Below the pieces are notes generated by a model. That model had not been told where the DNA came from. It did no database searches and saw only the letters and a program-made list of their open reading frames with translations. Positions 59,225-64,000 of a stretch of DNA of 64,000 nucleotides are shown one piece after another. The position numbers and the translations under genes are program-made. How positions within the stretch are numbered: position 1 is the stretch's first letter; every line of letters starts with the position of its first letter. Source of the DNA: Lachnospiraceae bacterium (GTDB lineage: Bacteria; Bacillota; Clostridia; Lachnospirales; Lachnospiraceae); NCBI GenBank assembly GCA_910574195.1, contig CAJTBF010000001.1:1-64000 (forward strand), written 5' to 3'.

Positions 59225-59722
59225 TCATCTGAAAATCTTCAATTGTTCCAGAATCTCCCGCTGCTTCTGTTCCATAAGAAGGCGTTCTTCCTCCTCCATA
59301 TGGTCGTATCCGAATAAGTGTAACATACTATGTGCAATTAGAAAAGCAAATTCTCTCCGGGGAGAGTGTCCGTACTCTTCTGCCTGGCGAAGTACGGTAT
59401 CTTTGGAAATTACGATATCCCCCAGCAGCAATTCTCCGGATTCCGGATGAAAAGCATCCGTACATTCGTCCGCAAACCGGGAAAAATCTCCCGGCGTCTC
59501 ATACTCCAACATGGGGAACGACAGTACGTCAGTGCTTCGATCAATCTTGCGGAATGTGTGATTCATAGAACGGATCTCTTCGTTGGTAGTCAAAATCAGA
59601 TTGATTTCCGCCTCATAAGGGCATCCCATGTTCTCCAGGGCCGCTTCTATTACTTGTTTCGCAGTCTCTTCTGTGTCAAATGGCAGACAGGTTGTCCCCT
59701 CTTCTTCTATATATAGACTCAT
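59225..59722 (-). CDS. ybeY: Endoribonuclease YbeY (rRNA maturation factor)
   Basis: A 165-residue metal-dependent RNase acting in 16S rRNA 3' maturation. ATG 59722 (MSLYIEEEG) with AGGAAAA upstream gives the usual length; an in-frame ATG at 59809 has no ribosome site. The zinc motif is HSMLHLFGYDH, with EINLILTTNEEIRSMNHTFRKIDRSTDVLSFPM earlier. Placed after phoH, the standard order. Confidence 0.94.
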   Translation of the reverse strand: MSLYIEEEGTTCLPFDTEETAKQVIEAALENMGCPYEAEINLILTTNEEIRSMNHTFRKIDRSTDVLSFPMLEYETPGDFSRFADECTDAFHPESGELLLGDIVISKDTVLRQAEEYGHSPRREFAFLIAHSMLHLFGYDHMEEEERLLMEQKQREILEQLKIFR

Positions 59723-59829
59723 CTTGTTTTCCTCATTTTCCTCTTCACTCCCAAAGGAGAAGTCTTCCCCTTCTTTCTTTACAACTGGAAAAGTGATCCT
59801 CCTTTTCATGTTGACGCCGCAAAGAAAAT

Positions 59830-60828
59830 TTATCGGTTTCTTTTTCTTGTGACCGTTTTCCCGGCGCGTGTGGTCTTTTTTTCATATTCTTCGTAGGCTT
59901 TTACGATTTTTTGCACAAGCGGGTGCCGCACCACGTCTTTGCTGGTCAGAGTGCAGATTTGAATATCCTCAATATTCTTGATCACTTTTACGGCCACATC
60001 CAGACCGGATACGGCGCCGGAGGGAAGGTCTTTTTGGGTCATATCGCCTGTGATGACGACTTTGGACCCGAACCCGATTCTGGTCAGAAACATCTTCATC
60101 TGTGCCGGCGTGGTGTTCTGCGCTTCATCCAGAATAATAAACGCATTGTCCAGCGTACGTCCCCGCATGTACGCAAGAGGCGCCACCTCGATCAATCCTT
60201 TTTCCGAATTTTTCAAAAAACTTTCCGCCCCCATGATCTGATACAGCGCATCATACAGAGGACGCAGATAAGGATCGATCTTACTTTGCAGGTCTCCCGG
60301 CAAAAATCCCAGCTTCTCTCCTGCCTCGATGGCAGGGCGGGTTAAAATAATCCGTCCCACTTCATTCTGCTTGAAAGCCGTAATGGCCATGGCCATCGCC
60401 AGATATGTTTTTCCGGTTCCGGCGGGACCAAGACCGAACGTAATCATCCCGGAACGGATGGCGTCCACATATTTTTTCTGTCCCAGTGTCTTGGGCTTGA
60501 TGGGCTTTCCCTGCAGCGTGTGACAAATCAGTTCTTTGTCGATCTCGATCATCTCGCTCTCCTGTCCTTCGTAGACAAGAGAAACGGCGTAGTCCACATT
60601 CTGTTCTGTGATGGAACTGCCGCGCTTTGACAATTCTGTCAATTGCGTCAACACCCGCATGACACGTTCCGCTGCGGTGTCTTCCCCCAATATCTTTACC
60701 GCACCGTCCCGTGCAATCAGTGTCACATGAAAGGTACGTTCCAGTTTTTTTGCATAGGCATCAAACTGACCGAATATGTTTTTTTCATGTTCCACCGGTA
60801 TTTCCATAATCCGTTCCGATAAGCTCAT
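59830..60828 (-). CDS. phoH: PhoH-family ATPase
   Basis: A 332-residue ATPase of the PhoH/YbeZ group. Walker A GPAGTGKTYLAMAMAITAF and Walker B FIILDEAQNTTPAQM, with VVITGDMTQKDLPSG. It is usually partnered with YbeY in RNA metabolism. The start overlaps the end of yqfD by 44 bases; a later ATG at 60807 is possible. Confidence 0.95.
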   Translation of the reverse strand: MSLSERIMEIPVEHEKNIFGQFDAYAKKLERTFHVTLIARDGAVKILGEDTAAERVMRVLTQLTELSKRGSSITEQNVDYAVSLVYEGQESEMIEIDKELICHTLQGKPIKPKTLGQKKYVDAIRSGMITFGLGPAGTGKTYLAMAMAITAFKQNEVGRIILTRPAIEAGEKLGFLPGDLQSKIDPYLRPLYDALYQIMGAESFLKNSEKGLIEVAPLAYMRGRTLDNAFIILDEAQNTTPAQMKMFLTRIGFGSKVVITGDMTQKDLPSGAVSGLDVAVKVIKNIEDIQICTLTSKDVVRHPLVQKIVKAYEEYEKKTTRAGKTVTRKRNR

Positions 60829-62146
60829 CCTGTTCGTTCCTTTCCACTGTCAGAATTTCCGTGTCTGCCGCTTCTGTAATCCGCTGATTCAGGTATAATG
60901 TTCCTTTTGCAACGGCAGATTTTTCGTACACATGTATTCTAACATTATTTTCATACATTTGAATACCTTTTTCTTCCAATTCTTCGGAAAAATGTGTAAA
61001 ACGTTCCGTCAATGTTTCCTGTAACTGACGTTTTGAATATTTTTTTTGTTTTGTGTCGTAAGATTTTACGGAAATCCGCCCATAAGCCGCGGGAAGATAA
61101 AAGTTCTCCCCCAATTTGATCTGGTGTTCTTCGGTATAAGTTTCCCACTTTTTGAACGGATGTTTTACCGTTCCCAGGGAAATTTGGAAATCCCCCAGTT
61201 TCAGGTAAAACAAATGCCGCTGTTCCCTTTTACGATATATTTTTTCCTGATAAAATACAGATATTTCCTCTTCATATTCCATCTGCGTGTCTGCAAAGAT
61301 ATCTGCGTCGGATTGCTGATACTGATAGCCGATCACTTCTTTTGCATCATTGAGTACATCCACACGTCCCGAAACCAGCAGATCCCCTTTCTTTACGCTG
61401 TCCCCCACATGAACAACCGGTACGCCGCTGCGGGTGATCATATGGGTAATCACACCGTCCTGGGATGCAATCAGATCCGTCGGTTTTTCTTCTTCCTGGA
61501 CGGCGGCTTCGGTCTTTTCCTGGGATGCATTGTTCTCCTGTGTATTGCCTTCCCCTTCTGCATCGTTCTCTGTGCTTCGATCTGATGAGGAACCGACTCC
61601 CTGGAACGTGTCTTCGTTTTCCTTGATCTGAATCTTGAGACGGCTGCCGTCAATGGAGGCGGACACCCAGACAATATCGTCGTATTGCGCGCGGATCTCT
61701 TTTACGATCTGCGGACAGTCGATGTCCTTTTTGGGCATACAGGGAGAGACTTCTTTCGTATCCAAAAATGCGAGAAGCGTCTGATCCGTCCATTTTTCGT
61801 TGCCTTCAAAATGAATGTCCCAAATGTAACTGGAGTAAAAATATAGTAATCCCATGCAGAACAGTGCGCCAAATAAAAATGCCTTCCTCTTTCTGTGCCG
61901 GTGAAGGAAAAAAGGAAGCCCATACCGTTTTTTTAAAATGACTTTGGTATGTGTCTTCCGTATGATCGGGCGCAGTCTCCGAAATCCCTGTAATGTGACA
62001 TACATTTCATAGGAATCTTCCCTGGGGCAAAGTCCCCAGATCAGAATTTGATGATACCGGCATAAATTCAGAAACCGTTCCGGAGAAGTCCCCCGAATCC
62101 GAATCTTTACATATCCGCATAAATACCGCATGATTGCCTGGATCAA
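60785..62146 (-). CDS. yqfD: Sporulation protein YqfD
   Basis: A 453-residue membrane protein needed for sporulation in Bacillus (forespore engulfment stage). N-terminal part GTSPERFLNLCRYHQILIWGL, a membrane segment (about 87-107), then an extracytoplasmic region with VWVSASIDGSRLKIQIKENED. The central segment (about 185-225) is low complexity, rich in Glu, Asn and Thr. The start is TTG 62146 behind GAGG; an ATG five codons later lacks a site. Follows yqfC by 10 bases, as usual. Confidence 0.9.
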   Translation of the reverse strand: MIQAIMRYLCGYVKIRIRGTSPERFLNLCRYHQILIWGLCPREDSYEMYVTLQGFRRLRPIIRKTHTKVILKKRYGLPFFLHRHRKRKAFLFGALFCMGLLYFYSSYIWDIHFEGNEKWTDQTLLAFLDTKEVSPCMPKKDIDCPQIVKEIRAQYDDIVWVSASIDGSRLKIQIKENEDTFQGVGSSSDRSTENDAEGEGNTQENNASQEKTEAAVQEEEKPTDLIASQDGVITHMITRSGVPVVHVGDSVKKGDLLVSGRVDVLNDAKEVIGYQYQQSDADIFADTQMEYEEEISVFYQEKIYRKREQRHLFYLKLGDFQISLGTVKHPFKKWETYTEEHQIKLGENFYLPAAYGRISVKSYDTKQKKYSKRQLQETLTERFTHFSEELEEKGIQMYENNVRIHVYEKSAVAKGTLYLNQRITEAADTEILTVERNEQDELIGTDYGNTGGT

Positions 62147-62156
62147 AGTTATTACC

Positions 62157-62468
62157 TCACTTTTCCTGCTTCGCCCCTCCTGCCTGTGTACAGAACTCCA
62201 GGGAGCAGATTTTTCCTGTAATCTTCATCTCATCATTGGTATAATATTCAATCTGCAGATGCTTCCCATGCAGGCGGATCTGTTTTCCTTTTGTCTGTAC
62301 ACGAATCAGACATTCCGTATATTCAATAATCCCGCGGTAATTTTCGATACACACCTCGGAGTCCCCGAGAATGGTTACGACGGCCGCGCCAAGTACCACA
62401 TCTTTGGGCATACTTGCAGCCGAAGCCAATCGGTTTCTCAGACCTTCTTTTTCTTGTTCATAGTCCAT
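62157..62468 (-). CDS. yqfC: Sporulation protein YqfC
   Basis: A 103-residue YabP/YqfC-family protein: MPKDVVLGAAVVTILGDSEVCIENYRGIIEYTECLIRV and GKHLQIEYYTNDEMKITG. The family is found in endospore formers and lies before yqfD. Its presence supports an endospore-forming Clostridia host. Confidence 0.9.
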   Translation of the reverse strand: MDYEQEKEGLRNRLASAASMPKDVVLGAAVVTILGDSEVCIENYRGIIEYTECLIRVQTKGKQIRLHGKHLQIEYYTNDEMKITGKICSLEFCTQAGGAKQEK

Positions 62469-62603
62469 AGAAGAATATCCACCGGGCCTTCCACATGATG
62501 GTTCCCTCCCAGCCTGCTCCCATACAGACCGGTTTCAAAGATACGCATATGAAATGGCCGCCTATACGCCTTTTCTAAAGAGTATATGTACTGTTTTTCT
62601 GTC

Positions 62604-63197
62604 CTATACCTGAAAATACTGTCGGATTTCCTCATAATCCCCGTGGAATACCGCCCCCTGTATCCCGGCCTTTTGCGCCCCCTTTACATTTTCCTCCAGA
62701 TCATCAATAAAAAAGCATTCCTCCGGTTTCAGGGCATAGGTATCCAGCAGATGCCGGAAAATCCGAATATCCGGTTTGATCAGGTGTACATCGCAGGATA
62801 CCACAATCCCGTCAAAATAAGCAGGATCTACAAGACGCGGAAAGTACCGGTAAAAAGAAGAGCTGGCGTTGGACAGAACATATAATCTATATCCCTGTTT
62901 TTTCTTCTCTTCACAGAATGCTTTGGCTCCCTTTACCGGCTTCATGCAGATATCCCACTCATTGACGCACTGCCAGAGCTGCTTATGAAGACGCTCAGGC
63001 ACACGCTTGCTCACACCGGGAAAACGTTCCTCGTCCGTGAGATATCCCAGATCACCCTGTACCCATTCCGGCCCCAGAAAAAGTTCCTTTTTGATCAGCA
63101 GACGGTCTTCTTCACGCTCCACAAATCTTTCCAGACAAACATCCGGATTGTAGTCCAGCAGTACATTTCCCATATCAAATATAATATTTCGAATCAT
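62604..63197 (-). CDS. HAD-superfamily phosphatase (YihX-like)
   Basis: A 197-residue HAD hydrolase. Motif I is FDMGNVLLDYNP (the Asp nucleophile; the second Asp is replaced by Gly-Asn as in YihX-type glucose-phosphatases), motif II VLSNASSSF, motif III Lys in HLIKPDIRIF and motif IV FIDDLEENV. Substrate unknown. A 135-base gap separates it from yqfC, with no recognisable gene inside. Confidence 0.88.
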   Translation of the reverse strand: MIRNIIFDMGNVLLDYNPDVCLERFVEREEDRLLIKKELFLGPEWVQGDLGYLTDEERFPGVSKRVPERLHKQLWQCVNEWDICMKPVKGAKAFCEEKKKQGYRLYVLSNASSSFYRYFPRLVDPAYFDGIVVSCDVHLIKPDIRIFRHLLDTYALKPEECFFIDDLEENVKGAQKAGIQGAVFHGDYEEIRQYFQV

Positions 63198-63261
63198 ATT
63201 TCCTCCTCTTCTATTCCAGCCGTTATGCGTTCTTACGGACTTTACAGCAAGTGCAAAGTCC

Positions 63262-63283
63262 TAGAGTGTGTTTGTAAATGAAT
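63262..63283. repeat. Half copy of the 84-bp MITE-like element
   Basis: TAGAGTGTGTTTGTAAATGA closely matches the left arm of the element at 57443; no right arm is seen. Confidence 0.5.
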
Positions 63284-63363
63284 AATCCTATTTTACATGC
63301 AGGACTTCTGAAATACAAGTCACAATTCCCCTTGTTTTCTCTTTTTTCTTCCCGTATAATAGA

Positions 63364-63561
63364 TCCATCGGGATATCCCGTATCAAGTACCCTCGGGTAT
63401 CCCGTATCTGGGATGCTTCGCACGACTGAACAGCTTATGCTGTCCGATAAGGTATACCCATCCGGGTATCCCGTATCTAATGTGCTCCGCATGAGTGGAC
63501 ACTTTGCGTCCAATAAGGTACACTAATCGGACTACTAATGTCCAATTAGGTATAGTTCATC
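63364..63561. repeat. Family U palindromic repeats, tandem block upstream of murT
   Basis: Units at 63364-63459 and 63460-63522, then a decayed third one to about 63561. They repeat ATCCGGGTATCCCGTATCT, a short stem, GGACA..TGTCC and AAGGTATACCC. Minus-strand translation of the first two stays open and resembles the extra loop of the folate cyclo-ligase (ending DTGYP). The open frame there has no ribosome site and is not taken as a gene. Confidence 0.8.
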
Positions 63562-63594
63562 GGAACATGCCCTACATTTTTGCAGAAAAATAGT

Positions 63595-63726
63595 CAGGGC
63601 AGAAATACTTGTATATCAGAACCTCTCAAAAAACGTCAGCGCTTAACGAGGTTTTTTCGAGTTTAGCGTCTGCTACGTTTTTTGCGAAGCGAAAGCGGGG
63701 TGATGTGGACAAGTATTTCTGCCCTG
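63595..63726. repeat. 132-bp MITE-like element with 18-bp perfect arms
   Basis: CAGGGCAGAAATACTTGT (63595-63612) is exactly inverted at 63709-63726. Inside, AAAAAACGTCAGCGCTTAAC pairs imperfectly with GTTTAGCGTCTGCTACGTTT, so almost the entire element folds into one long stem. A further partial family U copy follows at 63728-63760. No gene in this stretch. Confidence 0.8.
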
Positions 63727-63843
63727 GCGGACGACTGCTTTTTGTCCAACAAAGTATAACCTGATTGGACATCAAGTATTCGCCCGACGGTATACACCGG
63801 ATATTGTTCCGGAAAAAAATAAAAAAGGATAAAGAAAAAGACT

Positions 63844-64000
63844 ATGAAATTACGAAGTAAACTCGCAGTTACCTGTGCAAAGTGGACAAGTACCTTCATT
63901 CGGAAATTAAACCGGGGAAGCGGCGTTACCCTTCCGGGTTATATCGCCAGAATCATTGATCCCGGCATTCTCACGACCATGTCGGAGATGGTACGTGAAA
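63844..64000 (+). CDS. murT: Lipid II isoglutaminyl synthase subunit MurT, N-terminal part (runs off window)
   Basis: The 52 visible codons begin MKLRSKLAVTCAKWTSTFIR and continue with GSGVTLPGYIARIIDPGIL, the N-terminus of MurT, the Mur-ligase-like subunit that with GatD amidates D-Glu of lipid II. The Walker motif and the rest lie outside the window. AAAGGA lies 16 bases before the start. Upstream is the repeat-rich 650-base gap. Confidence 0.85.
   Translation, partial: MKLRSKLAVTCAKWTSTFIRKLNRGSGVTLPGYIARIIDPGILTTMSEMVRE

Noticed and set aside
63223-63513. Minus-strand open frame of 96 codons upstream of murT
   Set aside because: It is made almost entirely of family U repeats read in their open frame and has no ribosome site.
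63364-63561. CRISPR-like array before murT
   Set aside because: Repeats differ in length and sequence, and there are no regular spacers or cas genes.

Overview
The window looks like a chromosome segment of a Gram-positive, endospore-forming Clostridia member, most likely Lachnospiraceae. Supporting signs are the spore-stage genes yqfC and yqfD, sepF, minCDE next to mreBCD, a Prp-type protease between rplU and rpmA (with the cleavable L27 N-terminus), a divergent lexA/LysM-protein SOS locus, and Lachnospiraceae-type pairs such as TIGR03960 radical SAM plus DUF2344. The genus is an inference from gene content and order; nothing in the sequence names it.

Positions 1 to about 10.4 kb are an accessory, decaying region. 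It holds the start of an IS21-type transposase, a helix-turn-helix / response regulator / histidine kinase trio, an XRE regulator cut short by an IS3 remnant, an amidohydrolase that lost its 5' end to the same remnant, an HxlR-type regulator divergent from two paralogous radical SAM genes, a frameshifted IS3-family element, a CPBP membrane protease, and a second IS3-family element with an in-frame amber codon. No transposase visible here is clearly intact.

From 10.4 kb on the content is core. 10.4-14.8 kb: two radical SAM-linked proteins, RNase E/G and a YbaK-type deacylase in one overlapping transcription unit. 14.9-17.1 kb: aspartate kinase and an amidohydrolase. 17.1-22 kb: rplU-prp-rpmA, then obgE, yhbY, nadD, yqeK, rsfS (ribosome assembly and NAD synthesis). 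22-26 kb: lexA (minus strand), a divergent YneA-like division inhibitor with SOS boxes between them, a tyrosine recombinase and a TtcA-like enzyme. 26-32 kb (minus strand): a cytidylate-kinase-like gene, then an HlyD-like adaptor, yggS, sepF, ylmH, lspA, rluD. 32-43 kb (minus strand): the cell-shape cluster radC, mreBCD, PBP2, minCDE, rodA, mgsA and a D-Ala-D-Ala carboxypeptidase. 43-55 kb: mutS, mutL, miaA, a methionine-gamma-lyase-like gene and two flavoproteins (minus strand), with miaB divergent. 55-64 kb: small DUF genes, a folate cyclo-ligase, a MATE-type flippase, ybeY, phoH, yqfD, yqfC, a HAD phosphatase and the 5' end of murT.

The most unusual signal is a set of short palindromic repeat families scattered through the core genes. 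One (about 65 bp, ending in ATACCC/GGGTAT and carrying a GGACAGC/GCTGTCC stem) occurs at least eight times. One copy lies in frame inside the 5-formyltetrahydrofolate cyclo-ligase gene, where it adds about 23 residues. Another element (84 bp, perfect 19-bp arms) supplies the stop codon of the flippase gene. A 39-bp tandem repeat builds an N-terminal extension on RluD. A second notable point is the HxlR divergon, in which both radical SAM proteins have a CX4CX2C cluster motif and both leaders carry copies of a small hairpin repeat.
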